Positions 36,757-44,588 of a DNA stretch of 64,000 nucleotides are shown one piece after another. The DNA comes from Paracoccaceae bacterium Fryx2 (GTDB lineage: Bacteria; Pseudomonadota; Alphaproteobacteria; Rhodobacterales; Rhodobacteraceae), in contig JAVSGI010000005.1 of assembly GCA_032334235.1 (NCBI GenBank), positions 1,550,001 to 1,614,000 on the forward strand, written 5' to 3'. The number at the start of each line of letters is the position of its first letter. The first letter of the stretch is position 1. The notes below the pieces were generated by a model. That model saw only the letters and a list, made by a program, of their open reading frames with translations. It was not told the origin of the DNA and made no database searches. The position numbers and the translations under genes were made by a program.

Positions 36757-37559
36757 GCGCCCGGCTGCGCTTCACCATCCTGGGCTGCGGCTCGTCCGGC
36801 GGCGTGCCGCGCCTTGGGGGCGACTGGGGCGCCTGCGATCCGTGCAATCCGAAGAACCGCCGCCGCCGCTGCTCGCTGCTGGTGGAACGCATCACCGATC
36901 AGGGCGTGACCCGCGTGCTGATCGACACCTCGCCCGACATGCGCGACCAGTTGCTCGACGCGGGCGTGGGGCTGCTGGATGCGGTGGTCTATACCCATGC
37001 CCATGCCGACCATGTCCACGGCATCGACGACCTGCGCCAGATCGTGTTCAACCGCCGCTCCCGCCTGCCGGTCTGGGCCGACGGCCCGACGCAGGATGCG
37101 CTGCTGTCGCGTTTCGGCTATGCTTTCGTGCAGCCCGGCGACAGCCCCTACCCGCCGATCCTCGACCTGCATTCGATCCATGACGACCCGTTCCAGATCA
37201 CCGGCGCGGGCGGCACCGTGACGCTGCATCCGTTCCATGCCGACCATGGCGCGATGGACGCGCTGGGGCTCAGGATCGGCGGGCTGGCCTACCTGCCCGA
37301 CGCCGTGGCGATCCCCGAGGCGGGCTGGGCGCTGCTGCAGGGGCTGGAGATCTGGGTGGTCGATGCCCTGCGCCGCACGCCGCACCCGACCCACGCGCAT
37401 CTGGCGATGACGCTGGACTGGATCGCCCGCGCCGCCCCGCGCCGCGCGGTGCTGACCAACATGCACATCGACCTTGACCACGACACGCTGGCCGCCGAAC
37501 TGCCCGACCATGTCGTGCCGGCCCATGACGGGATGGTGCTGGAACTGGACGCCGCGTGA
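36753..37559 (+). CDS. MBL-fold metallo-hydrolase (PhnP-like)
   Basis: A 268-residue metallo-beta-lactamase fold protein with the metal motif THAHADHVHGID (His82, His84, Asp86, His87), an opening LGCGSSGGVPRLGGDWGACDP with Cys residues typical of the PhnP group, and a late TNMHIDLDHDTL. PhnP is a phosphodiesterase, but no phn genes are present, so a general phosphodiesterase role is the safest call. Start GTG 36753 overlaps the tatD stop; its own stop overlaps the next GTG start. Confidence 0.9.
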   Translation: MSARLRFTILGCGSSGGVPRLGGDWGACDPCNPKNRRRRCSLLVERITDQGVTRVLIDTSPDMRDQLLDAGVGLLDAVVYTHAHADHVHGIDDLRQIVFNRRSRLPVWADGPTQDALLSRFGYAFVQPGDSPYPPILDLHSIHDDPFQITGAGGTVTLHPFHADHGAMDALGLRIGGLAYLPDAVAIPEAGWALLQGLEIWVVDALRRTPHPTHAHLAMTLDWIARAAPRRAVLTNMHIDLDHDTLAAELPDHVVPAHDGMVLELDAA

Positions 37560-38494
37560 GCGCGCTGCTCGACGTGATCCTGCCGGTGTTTCTGGTGATC
37601 GGTTTCGGCTACGCCATGGCCCGCGTCGGTCTGCTGGGTGACAGCGCGGTTGATGGCGTGATGCGCTTTGCCCAGAATTTCGCCGTGCCCTGCCTGCTGT
37701 TCCGCTCGATCGCGCAGCTTGACCTGTCGCAGGCGTTCGAGCTGCGCCTGCTGCTCAGCTTCTACATCGGCGCCTTCATCAGCTTCGGGCTGGGGTTCCT
37801 CGGCTCGCGCCTGATGTTCCACCGCCCCGTGCAGGACAGCGTGGCCATCGGCTTTGCCTGCCTGTTTTCCAATACCCTGCTCCTGGGCCTGCCGATCACC
37901 GAACGCGCCTATGGCCCCGACGCGCTGGCGGGCAACTATGCCATCATCGCGCTGCATTCGCCGCTGCTCTACGGCTTTGGCATCACCCTGATGGAAACGG
38001 TCCGCAGCCACGGTCAGGGGCTTTCCGCCCCGGCACTGGCCGGGCAGGTGCTGCGGGCGGTCTTCACCCAGCCGATGGTGCTTGGCATCTCGGCGGGCTT
38101 TGCCGTCAACCTGTCGGGGCTGGCGCTGCCGGGGTCGCTGGCCGCGGCGGTGGACATGATGGCGCGCGCGGCGATTCCCGCCGCCCTGTTCGGTCTTGGC
38201 GGCGTGCTGACCCGCTACCGCCCCGAGGGCGACAGCCGCACCATCCTGATGATCTGCGCCCTGGCCCTGCTGGTGCATCCGGCGATCACATGGGGGCTCG
38301 GGCGTTTCGCCTTCGGGCTCGACGCGGCGGGTCTGCGCTCGGCGGTGATCACGGCGGCGATGGCCCCCGGCGTCAACGCCTATCTCTTTGCCGACATGTA
38401 TGGCGTCGGCCGGCGGGTGGTGGCCTCTTCGGTGCTGCTGGCTACGGCCGCGACCCTTGTCACCGCCTGGTGCTGGCTGCAGATCCTGCCCTGA
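37556..38494 (+). CDS. AEC family transporter (auxin efflux carrier/malate permease type)
   Basis: A 312-residue membrane protein with about ten spans. It has the family's split halves: VILPVFLVIGFGYAMARVG, CLFSNTLLLGLPITERAYG (the conserved N-T-x-x-L-G-x-P region) and the C-terminal AAMAPGVNAYLFADMYGV. AEC proteins export or exchange organic anions; substrate unknown. The start is GTG 37556 within a GTGA overlap with the MBL gene, making it the last gene of the dacA-tmk-holB-tatD run. Confidence 0.9.
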   Translation: MSALLDVILPVFLVIGFGYAMARVGLLGDSAVDGVMRFAQNFAVPCLLFRSIAQLDLSQAFELRLLLSFYIGAFISFGLGFLGSRLMFHRPVQDSVAIGFACLFSNTLLLGLPITERAYGPDALAGNYAIIALHSPLLYGFGITLMETVRSHGQGLSAPALAGQVLRAVFTQPMVLGISAGFAVNLSGLALPGSLAAAVDMMARAAIPAALFGLGGVLTRYRPEGDSRTILMICALALLVHPAITWGLGRFAFGLDAAGLRSAVITAAMAPGVNAYLFADMYGVGRRVVASSVLLATAATLVTAWCWLQILP

Positions 38495-38498
38495 GGCG

Positions 38499-39302
38499 TC
38501 AGCCGTTCAGCACGGCCAGCGCCGCCGCATGAACATCGGCGTTCGCCGCCGCCAGCACCCGGCCCCCCTGCGGGCAGGGCCGCCCCTGCCAGTCGGTGAC
38601 GATGCCCCCCGCCGCCTCGATCACCGCAATCGGCGCCTGCACGTCATAGGCCTGCAAGCCCGCTTCTACCACAAGGTCGATATGCCCGGCCGCGATCAGC
38701 GCATAGGCATAACAATCCATGCCATAGCGCGTCAGGCGGCACTGCGGCACGAGGCGGCGGAAGGCCGCGCCCTCCTCTGCCGTGCCGACCTCGGGAAAGG
38801 TGGTCATCAGGATGGCCTGCGACAGCGGCCGCGCCGCCCGCGTCCGGAGAGGCCGCGACCAGTGCGGCCCGGTCATCGCGGCACGTCCGAAGCCGCCCTC
38901 GAACCGCTCGCCGATATAGGGCTGGTCGATCAGGCCGTAAATCGGCCCGGTCGCATCGGCAACCGAGATCAGCACCCCCCAGGTCGGCGCCCCGCACAGA
39001 TAGGACCGCGTGCCGTCGATCGGGTCCAGCACCCAGGTCAGCCCGCTGCTGCCCGGGGTGGGCCCCATCTCCTCGCCCAATACGGCGTCCTGCGGGCGGC
39101 GCTGCGCCAGAATCTCGCGCATCCGCTGTTCCGACAGGCGGTCGGCCACGGTCACCGGGTCGAAGCGGTCGGTTTCCTTGGTGTCGGCCGCGAGGTCGGC
39201 GGTGCGAAAGTGCAGCAGGGTCGCCGCCCGCGCCGCATCCGCCAGTTCGGCCGCAACCGCGATCAGTTCCGCCTGCTCTGCCTTCGTCACCATGTCCGCC
39301 AT
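38499..39302 (-). CDS. hisN: Inositol-monophosphatase-family phosphatase (HisN-type histidinol phosphatase)
   Basis: A 267-residue metal-dependent phosphatase. Motifs are DPVTVADRLSEQRMREIL, AVLGEEMG (metal Glu), WVLDPIDGTRSYLCGAP (the DPIDGT metal site) and the late YDVQAPIAVIEAAGG. The sequence style matches alphaproteobacterial HisN, which removes phosphate from histidinol phosphate; inositol monophosphatase activity cannot be excluded. Two close ATGs (39302, 39293) are possible. It converges on the AEC gene with only four bases between stops. Confidence 0.85.
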   Translation of the reverse strand: MADMVTKAEQAELIAVAAELADAARAATLLHFRTADLAADTKETDRFDPVTVADRLSEQRMREILAQRRPQDAVLGEEMGPTPGSSGLTWVLDPIDGTRSYLCGAPTWGVLISVADATGPIYGLIDQPYIGERFEGGFGRAAMTGPHWSRPLRTRAARPLSQAILMTTFPEVGTAEEGAAFRRLVPQCRLTRYGMDCYAYALIAAGHIDLVVEAGLQAYDVQAPIAVIEAAGGIVTDWQGRPCPQGGRVLAAANADVHAAALAVLNG

Positions 39303-39372
39303 CCGCCCTTGCCAACCCGCCGCCACCCTGAAGGGCGGCGCGGGCCAGCGCAAGGGCCTGCGCCGACGCGCG

Positions 39373-39735
39373 TCAGGCGGCGTCGCTCAGCACCCGGGCC
39401 AGATCGAACAGCCGACGGCGCTGCGCCTCGGGAATGGCATAGTAGGAGCGCACCAGCTCCAGCGCCTCCTTGTCGGCCAGGATGTCTCCTTCCACCGCGC
39501 GCGCGCCTTCGCGAGCCTCGTCGATGCCTTCGAAAAAGAAGGCGATGCCGACGCCCAGCGCCTCGGCCACGTCCCAAAGCCGCGAGGCGCTGACCCGGTT
39601 CATGCCGGTTTCATATTTCTGGATCTGCTGGAACTTGATTCCCACCTGATCGGCGAGTTGCTGCTGGGTAATCCCGACCATCCAGCGGCGGTGGCGAATG
39701 CGTTTTCCAACATGAGCGTCTACAGGGTGCTTCAT
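39373..39735 (-). CDS. XRE-family HTH transcriptional regulator
   Basis: A 120-residue regulator with an N-terminal Cro/C1-type helix-turn-helix (VGKRIRHRRWMVGITQQQLADQVGIKFQQIQKYETGMNRVSASRLWDVAEAL) and a short C-terminal region. The family is common in Rhodobacteraceae; targets unknown. ATG 39735 follows GGAG by eight bases. The low-GC upstream region carries a TTGGA-N4-TCCAA inverted repeat that could be its own operator. It may be cotranscribed with the hisN-type gene downstream. Confidence 0.9.
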   Translation of the reverse strand: MKHPVDAHVGKRIRHRRWMVGITQQQLADQVGIKFQQIQKYETGMNRVSASRLWDVAEALGVGIAFFFEGIDEAREGARAVEGDILADKEALELVRSYYAIPEAQRRRLFDLARVLSDAA

Positions 39736-40074
39736 CGAAATCTCCGGTTTGGTCGGCTTCGTATGCCCTTTATCAAGCAAGATCCGTGCCAAAATCGGGG
39801 CTGTCCGACCTTTTCCACAGGAAAGCGAAAATCGGTTGCAAACCTGTCTTTTTGGATATGTCCAATTATACAGGTGAAGAAGTATTCAGCGCCAAGTTTG
39901 CAGCTTCACCCCAGAGGCGCTTTGGTTAACACCCACTCGCGCTAAGCGGGTTTCGCATTACGCTATGCATTTTGCAACGATCGGCGTCACATTCTTGTGC
40001 ATTCTGCAATATACCCGGGCTGGAAGGTCGGCAGCGCACCCGTTATGGTGGAAACGCCTGACAACGGAGAGATC
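39736..40074. promoter_or_regulatory. Low-GC divergent control region between XRE regulator and quinone oxidoreductase
   Basis: A 339-bp region noticeably richer in A+T than its neighbours. It holds an inverted repeat TTGGATATGTCCAA (39852-39865) and a direct repeat TGCATTTTGCAA (39966-39977) / TGCATTCTGCAA (39998-40009), spaced 32 bp apart or about three helical turns. Promoters of both genes should lie here. Confidence 0.5.
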
Positions 40075-41037
40075 ATGCTTGCCTATCGGATCGACGCTTT
40101 CGGACAGCCGGCCCGGCTGCAGACCCTGCCCGACCCCGTCCCCGGACCGGGCGAGGTGCGCTTGCGCATCGCGGCCTGCGGGCTGAACTTCGCCGACCTG
40201 CTGATGCAGGAAGGCAAGTATCAGGAACGCCCCACCCCGCCCTTCACCCTCGGAATGGAAGTGGCAGGCACGGTCGAGGCGCTGGGCCCCGGCTCCGCGG
40301 GCCCGGCCCCTGGCACAAGGGTCGCGGCCTTCGCCAGCCAGGGTGGCCTCGCGACCAGCGGCTGCTTTGCCGCCGACCGCTGCCTGCCCCTGCCCGACGC
40401 TATGGATTTCACCACCGCCGCCGCCTTCCAGATCGCCTATGGCACCAGCCATGTCGCGCTGTCGCACAAGGCCGCCCTGCAACCGGGCGAAACGCTGCTG
40501 GTGCTGGGCGCGGCCGGCGGCGTCGGCCTGACGGCGGTCGAGATCGGCAAGCGCATGGGGGCGCGGGTGATCGCCAGCGCCCGCGGCGCGGACAAGCTGG
40601 CCGTCGCTGCGGCCGCCGGGGCCGACCACCTGATCGACAGCGACGCGCCCGACCTGCGCGGCACGCTCAAGGCGCTGGGCGGGGTGGACGTGGTCTATGA
40701 CCCGGTCGGCGGCGACGCCTTCCTCGAGGCGCTGCGCGCCACCCGCCCCGAGGGGCGCCTTCTGACCATCGGCTTCGCCTCGGGCGCGGTGCCGCAGGTT
40801 CCCGCCAACCTGCTGCTGGTCAAGAACTTGTCGGTGATGGGCCTCTACTGGGGCGGATACCTGAGCTTCCGGCCCGAAGTGCTGACGCGCAGCATGGCCA
40901 CGCTGTTCGGCTGGTTCGCCGACGGCGGCCTGCACCCCCATGTCAGCCACACCCTGCCGCTGGACCGGGTTGCCGAGGCGCTGACCCTGCTGCGCAGCCG
41001 CACGTCCACCGGCAAGGTCGTGGTGACGATGCCCTGA
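40075..41037 (+). CDS. Zinc-independent NADPH:quinone oxidoreductase family protein
   Basis: A 320-residue medium-chain dehydrogenase/reductase. It has a GroES-like N-terminal domain (CGLNFADLLMQEGKYQ, FTLGMEVAGTVEALG) and a Rossmann domain with LLVLGAAGGVGLTAVEIGKRMGARV (AxxGGVG). Zinc-ligand Cys residues are absent, as in quinone oxidoreductases (QOR). ATG 40075 follows GGAGA; an in-frame Met 78 bases upstream is unlikely. It converges on a LysR gene through a pair of AT-rich hairpins. Confidence 0.9.
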   Translation: MLAYRIDAFGQPARLQTLPDPVPGPGEVRLRIAACGLNFADLLMQEGKYQERPTPPFTLGMEVAGTVEALGPGSAGPAPGTRVAAFASQGGLATSGCFAADRCLPLPDAMDFTTAAAFQIAYGTSHVALSHKAALQPGETLLVLGAAGGVGLTAVEIGKRMGARVIASARGADKLAVAAAAGADHLIDSDAPDLRGTLKALGGVDVVYDPVGGDAFLEALRATRPEGRLLTIGFASGAVPQVPANLLLVKNLSVMGLYWGGYLSFRPEVLTRSMATLFGWFADGGLHPHVSHTLPLDRVAEALTLLRSRTSTGKVVVTMP

Positions 41038-41041
41038 CCCC

Positions 41042-41060
41042 AAATTTTCTACGAAAATTT
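41042..41060. repeat. AT-rich TAC-loop hairpin (family A, copy 1)
   Basis: AAATTTTC-TAC-GAAAATTT, an 8-bp perfect stem five bases after the oxidoreductase stop. The family recurs at 41100, 49741, 62826 and 62863, always at convergent gene ends; probably a bidirectional terminator. Confidence 0.75.
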
Positions 41061-41097
41061 CCCTGCCCTGCCGGGAAACGCCGCTGCCCCGGAGTGC

Positions 41098-41982
41098 CTA
41101 AATTTTCGTAGAAAATTTGCCCTCCGCCGCCCGCCCCGCGTAGGCGCGCCGAATCAGATTGGCCAGCGCGCCGACCGCCGGGCTGTGGACCGGGTCGGCC
41201 ACATAGAGATTGACCTTGGTGCGCGCCAGATCGGGCAGCGCCCCGCCATGGGCGATCCGTTCCACATGCGGCGGCTCCGACCCCGCAAGGGCGGCATGGA
41301 CGGCCAGATCGGCGCTGACCGAGGCTTCGATGGTGCGCGAGCTGTCGGATTCCACCGCCATCTCCCAGCCGATCCCGGCCCTGTCCAGCGCCGCCTGCAC
41401 ACCCTGGCGGAAGATGCAGTTGTGCTCGAACGCCAGCCGCAGCGGCCGGCTTTTCCACGCCGAGCCCCCCGGCGCGCCGATCCATACCAGCGGCAGTTCC
41501 GCCAGCGTCTCGCCGCCCTCGCCCACCCCGTCCTCGGTGGTCAGGATCACGTCGCACTCGCCGCGCCCGAACTGCGCCAGCAGCACGCGGGTAAAGGACG
41601 ACAGCAGCGTGACCCGCATCCGGGGAAAGTCGCGGTTGAATTGCTGCAGCACCTGCGGAATCGCGGGATAGACAATGTCATGCGGCACGCCCAGCACCAC
41701 CTCGCCCTCGTGCACGTCATGAGTCAGCCGCCCGAACACCTCGTCATTCAGCGCCAGCATCCGCCGCGCATAGCCCAGCAACTGCTCGCCCGGCGGCGTC
41801 AGCACAACCTTGCGCGCCGAACGGTCGAGCAGCGGCACCTGCAGCACATCCTCCAGCCGCTTGATCTGCATCGACACCGCCGACTGCGTCAGGTTCAGGA
41901 ACCCCGCCGCGCGCGTCACCCCGCCCGCGTCGGCGATCGCCATGAAAGAGCGCAGGGCCGTCAGATCCAGATTGCGAGCCAT
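41098..41982 (-). CDS. LysR-family transcriptional regulator
   Basis: A 294-residue LysR-type regulator: an N-terminal HTH (LDLTALRSFMAIADAGGVTRAAGFLNLTQSAVSMQIKRLEDVL), then the effector-binding domain (VVLGVPHDIVYPAIPQVLQQFNRDFPRMRVTL). ATG 41982 follows AGGA. The last residues (GKFSTKI) and the stop are encoded by the dispersed AT-rich hairpin at 41100, which appears to have supplied the gene's 3' end. Targets unknown; LysR proteins often control an adjacent divergent gene, which here would be the DUF1127 gene. Confidence 0.92.
   Translation of the reverse strand: MARNLDLTALRSFMAIADAGGVTRAAGFLNLTQSAVSMQIKRLEDVLQVPLLDRSARKVVLTPPGEQLLGYARRMLALNDEVFGRLTHDVHEGEVVLGVPHDIVYPAIPQVLQQFNRDFPRMRVTLLSSFTRVLLAQFGRGECDVILTTEDGVGEGGETLAELPLVWIGAPGGSAWKSRPLRLAFEHNCIFRQGVQAALDRAGIGWEMAVESDSSRTIEASVSADLAVHAALAGSEPPHVERIAHGGALPDLARTKVNLYVADPVHSPAVGALANLIRRAYAGRAAEGKFSTKI
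41100..41118. repeat. AT-rich TAC-loop hairpin (family A, copy 2, inverted)
   Basis: AAATTTTC-GTA-GAAAATTT, the inverted counterpart of copy 1, 58 bases away. It overlaps the LysR stop codon. Confidence 0.75.
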
Positions 41983-42115
41983 ATCACGTTTCCTGATGCG
42001 AGCCGTCAAAAGCATTCATTTTTCTAATGTCGCAAACTATGGCAAAAGGATCAAGTGATCGAAGCGGCAACCGCCCCATCCGGTCACCGATGCAGATGTC
42101 CTGAAAGGAAAGATC

Positions 42116-42364
42116 ATGTTCGCCTCGCTCCACACCGCCCAACTGACCTGCTCGGGCCTTCAGTCCGGCCGCATGTTGCCGGTCGGCGGGTTTTTCCATC
42201 GCCTGCTGCGCACCGCCGAGTTGAGCCGGATCGCGCGTCGCCAGCGCGACGCCCTGGCCCGGCTGGACGATCACGCCCTTGAAGACATCGGCCTGACCCG
42301 CGACGAGGCTTTCGCAGAAGCCAACCGGCCGCTTTGGGACGTGCCGAACGCCTGGCGCCGCTGA
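42116..42364 (+). CDS. DUF1127 small protein (YjiS-like)
   Basis: An 82-residue protein whose C-terminal half is the arginine-rich DUF1127 motif: ELSRIARRQRDALARLDDHALEDIGLTRDEAFAEANRPLW. Such proteins are abundant in alphaproteobacteria; some bind RNA and link to stress or phosphate responses. ATG 42116 follows AAAGGAA. No CCUCCUCCC-loop sRNAs (the CcsR type known downstream of a Rhodobacter DUF1127 gene) are seen here. Confidence 0.9.
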   Translation: MFASLHTAQLTCSGLQSGRMLPVGGFFHRLLRTAELSRIARRQRDALARLDDHALEDIGLTRDEAFAEANRPLWDVPNAWRR

Positions 42365-42432
42365 TCACCGTCGACACCGGGAAGGCGCGGCAAATCGGTA
42401 TTTCGCAGGGAAACGCTTGAAATCAGGCGCGC

Positions 42433-42485
42433 ACCTGCCAATATTACGAAGGCAGGGTGGGTCTGCACGTCAGGCCCGCCCCTTT
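42433..42485 (+). ncRNA. Structured leader upstream of the Bax-inhibitor-1 gene (candidate ybhL motif)
   Basis: Two adjacent hairpins precede the YbhL-family gene: CCTGCC (42434-42439) with GGCAGG (42451-42456), and GGGTGGGTCTG (42455-42465) with CAGGCCCGCCC (42471-42481), loop CACGT. They overlap by two bases, so they may compete. A conserved 'ybhL' leader is known before this gene in alphaproteobacteria; the position fits, but the consensus was not checked. Confidence 0.5.
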
Positions 42486-42505
42486 CATTTCGACGGAGGC
42501 TTCAC

Positions 42506-43228
42506 ATGGCTGAATATCAAACGATCCGTTCGGTCGGCGCAGGCGCCCGCACCGCCCAGATCGACGTCGGGCTGCGTGCCCACATGAACAAGGTCTACGG
42601 GCTGATGTCCGTGGCGATGCTGCTGACCGGCGGCGTGGCCTGGGCTGTCGGCACCAATGAGGCGCTGCTTCAGGCGATCTTCGCCACGCCGCTGAAATGG
42701 CTCGTGATGTTCGCGCCGCTGATCATGGTCTTCGCCTTCAGTGCGATGATCAACCGCCTCTCGGTCGGTGCGGCACAGCTTTTCTTCTACGTCTTCGCCG
42801 CGGCGATGGGCCTGTCGATAAGCTACATCTTCGCCATCTATACCGGCGTGTCGATCGCGCAGACCTTCCTGATCACCGCAATCGCCTTCGCGGGCCTGTC
42901 GCTTTACGGTTACACCACCAAGAAGGACCTGTCCGGCATGGGTACCTTCCTGATGATGGGCCTGATCGGGCTGATCGTGGCAATGATCCTCAACATCTTC
43001 CTCGGCTCGCCTGCCCTGATGTTCGCCATCTCGGCGATCGGCGTGCTGATCTTCGCGGGTCTGACCGCCTACGACACGCAGAACATCAAGACCACCTATC
43101 TGGAGCACGCGCAGGCGGGCGATCAGGAATGGCTGGGCAAGGCCGCCATCATGGGCGCGCTGCGGCTCTACCTCGACTTCATCAACCTGTTCATGTTCCT
43201 GCTGAGCTTCCTCGGCAACCGCGAATAG
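42506..43228 (+). CDS. Bax inhibitor-1/YccA (YbhL) family membrane protein
   Basis: A 240-residue protein with about seven membrane spans after a short cytoplasmic N-terminus. BI-1 family features include the opening RAHMNKVYGLMSVAMLLTGG, LSVGAAQLFFYVFAAAMGLS, YGYTTKKDLSGMGTF and LTAYDTQNIK...DFINLFMFLLSF near the end. Homologues form calcium-leak or proton-gated channels; the bacterial role is unclear. ATG 42506 follows GGAGG. A structured leader precedes it and a 12-bp terminator follows. Confidence 0.93.
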   Translation: MAEYQTIRSVGAGARTAQIDVGLRAHMNKVYGLMSVAMLLTGGVAWAVGTNEALLQAIFATPLKWLVMFAPLIMVFAFSAMINRLSVGAAQLFFYVFAAAMGLSISYIFAIYTGVSIAQTFLITAIAFAGLSLYGYTTKKDLSGMGTFLMMGLIGLIVAMILNIFLGSPALMFAISAIGVLIFAGLTAYDTQNIKTTYLEHAQAGDQEWLGKAAIMGALRLYLDFINLFMFLLSFLGNRE

Positions 43229-43252
43229 TCCGCAAGTCCGGGCAGACAGTTG

Positions 43253-43280
43253 AAAGGGCCGGGGGAAACCCCGGCCCTTT
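43253..43280 (+). terminator. Rho-independent-like terminator after the BI-1 gene
   Basis: AAAGGGCCGGGG / CCCCGGCCCTTT, a perfect 12-bp stem with a GAAA loop and terminal T-run (TTTT). It is the best intrinsic terminator in the window and may serve the converging VIT gene too. Confidence 0.85.
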
Positions 43281-43325
43281 TCGCATGGCAAGGCGCCGTC
43301 CACCGGGCGCGGGACCGAAGGCCGG

Positions 43326-44015
43326 TCACACCACGGCGCCGAACAGGCTGCCGACCAGCGCCGTGACGGCCATGGCAATGGCCCCCCAGAAGGTGACCCG
43401 CAGAACCCCCCGCCCGATCGGCGCGCCGCCCGCCCGCGCCCCAAGCGCACCCAGCACGGCCAGGGCCCCCAGCGACAGCGTCGTGACCCCGACCACCAAC
43501 TGCGGCTCGGGGGCAAGCACTGCCGCCCCCAGCGGCAGGGCCGCACCCAGCGCAAAGGCCGCAGCCGAGGCCACCGCCGCCAGCAGCGGCCGTGCCGCCG
43601 TGGCTTCGCTGATCCCCAACTCGTCGCGGGCATGTGCGCCAAGCGCATCATGCGCGGTCAGCTGCGCCGCGACCTGACGCGCCAAGGCGGGGTCCACACC
43701 CCGGCTTTCGTAAATGGCGGTCAGTTCCGCCAGTTCGCCCGCAGGCAGGGTGGCAAGCTCGCCCCGCTCGCGCGCAAGGTCGCTGGCCTCGGTATCGGCC
43801 TGCGACGACACCGAGACATATTCCCCGGCGGCCATCGACAAGGCCCCCGCCGCCAGTCCGGCCGCCCCCGCCACCAGGATCTCCGACCGCCCGGTGGCCG
43901 CCGCGGCCACCCCGACGATCAGGCTTGCCGTCGACACGATGCCGTCATTGGCCCCCAGCACCGCCGCGCGCAACCAGGTGACGCGATCAATGAAATGAAG
44001 TTCGGGTCTCTGCAT
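43326..44015 (-). CDS. VIT1/CCC1 family membrane protein (putative iron/manganese transporter)
   Basis: A 229-residue protein with five membrane spans. The N-terminal WLRAAVLGANDGIVSTASLIVGVAAA and AAGLAAGALSMAAGEYVSVSSQADTE are the family signature, including the Asp and Glu of the transport path. A soluble segment with several Glu residues (ELAELTAIYESRGVD) matches the metal-binding domain between spans 2 and 3. Homologues move Fe2+ or Mn2+. Start 44015 chosen because the conserved domain begins there. Confidence 0.9.
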   Translation of the reverse strand: MQRPELHFIDRVTWLRAAVLGANDGIVSTASLIVGVAAAATGRSEILVAGAAGLAAGALSMAAGEYVSVSSQADTEASDLARERGELATLPAGELAELTAIYESRGVDPALARQVAAQLTAHDALGAHARDELGISEATAARPLLAAVASAAAFALGAALPLGAAVLAPEPQLVVGVTTLSLGALAVLGALGARAGGAPIGRGVLRVTFWGAIAMAVTALVGSLFGAVV

Positions 44016-44093
44016 GGCCTGCCTCGCGGTTGTGAACGCCACAGGCAACCAGCCCGACCTGACACCAGGCTGAACGCGCGCCCGGAATGACAA

Positions 44094-44117
44094 AGGCCGC
44101 ACCCATGGGCACGGCCT
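44094..44117 (-). terminator. rpmG terminator hairpin
   Basis: On the minus strand AGGCCGTGCCC-AT-GGGTGCGGCCT, a stem of about 11 bp followed by TTGT, lies 25 bases past the rpmG stop. Confidence 0.6.
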
Positions 44118-44142
44118 GTCGAGGTCGTATTTCCGGCAGATC

Positions 44143-44310
44143 CTACTTGATCTTGCCTTCCTTGTATTCGACATGCTCGCGCTTGACCGGGTCGTACTTC
44201 CGCACCACCATCTTTTCGGTCATCGTGCGGGCGTTCTTCTCGGTCACGTAGAAGTGCCCGGTCCCCGCCGTCGAGTTCAGACGGATCTTGATCGTCGCCG
44301 GTTTCGCCAT
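44143..44310 (-). CDS. rpmG: 50S ribosomal protein L33
   Basis: A 55-residue ribosomal protein, [20 protein letters not shown], then [21 protein letters not shown]. It lacks the CxxC zinc pairs, so it is the Cys-minus L33 form. AGGAG precedes ATG 44310. Monocistronic with its own terminator. Confidence 0.96.
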   Translation of the reverse strand: MAKPATIKIRLNSTAGTGHFYVTEKNARTMTEKMVVRKYDPVKREHVEYKEGKIK

Positions 44311-44463
44311 GGTCGTCGTCTCCTGCAGCCGGGCAGAGCGCCGCCCGTGAAATCCTTGAAGCCTGCCTTTTACCGATGGGGCGGGCCGAGTCAACCGCGA
44401 AACGTCAGCATCAACCAGATTGCGCGCCTGCGGCGCAAGCCTTTCAGCGCTGCGCGCGATGTG

Positions 44464-44550
44464 CCTTCGGCGAGGGTATTTGGACCAAGAAGAATCCAGC
44501 AGGACTCTGCGCTTCCCGTTTCTTCTTGGTCCAAATACCCTCGCCGAAGG
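44464..44550. repeat. Perfect 31-bp inverted repeat made of two element copies (family B)
   Basis: The arm at 44464-44494 (CCTTCGGCGAGGGTATTTGG, then ACCAAGAAGAA) is repeated as its exact reverse complement at 44520-44550, with a 25-bp spacer. Each arm is a copy of the TTCTTCTTGGTCCAAATACC element seen elsewhere. It lies between the RNase P RNA 3' end and the rpmG upstream region. Confidence 0.9.
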
Positions 44551-44588
44551 CGGAAACCGGCAGGGCCGGGTAATGCGGCAAAAGGCGT

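Noticed and set aside
32135-38494. Missing metG between holB and tatD treated as a deletion
   Set aside because: Some alphaproteobacteria have metG there, but its absence is a normal variation, and the holB-tatD gap of five bases shows no scar.
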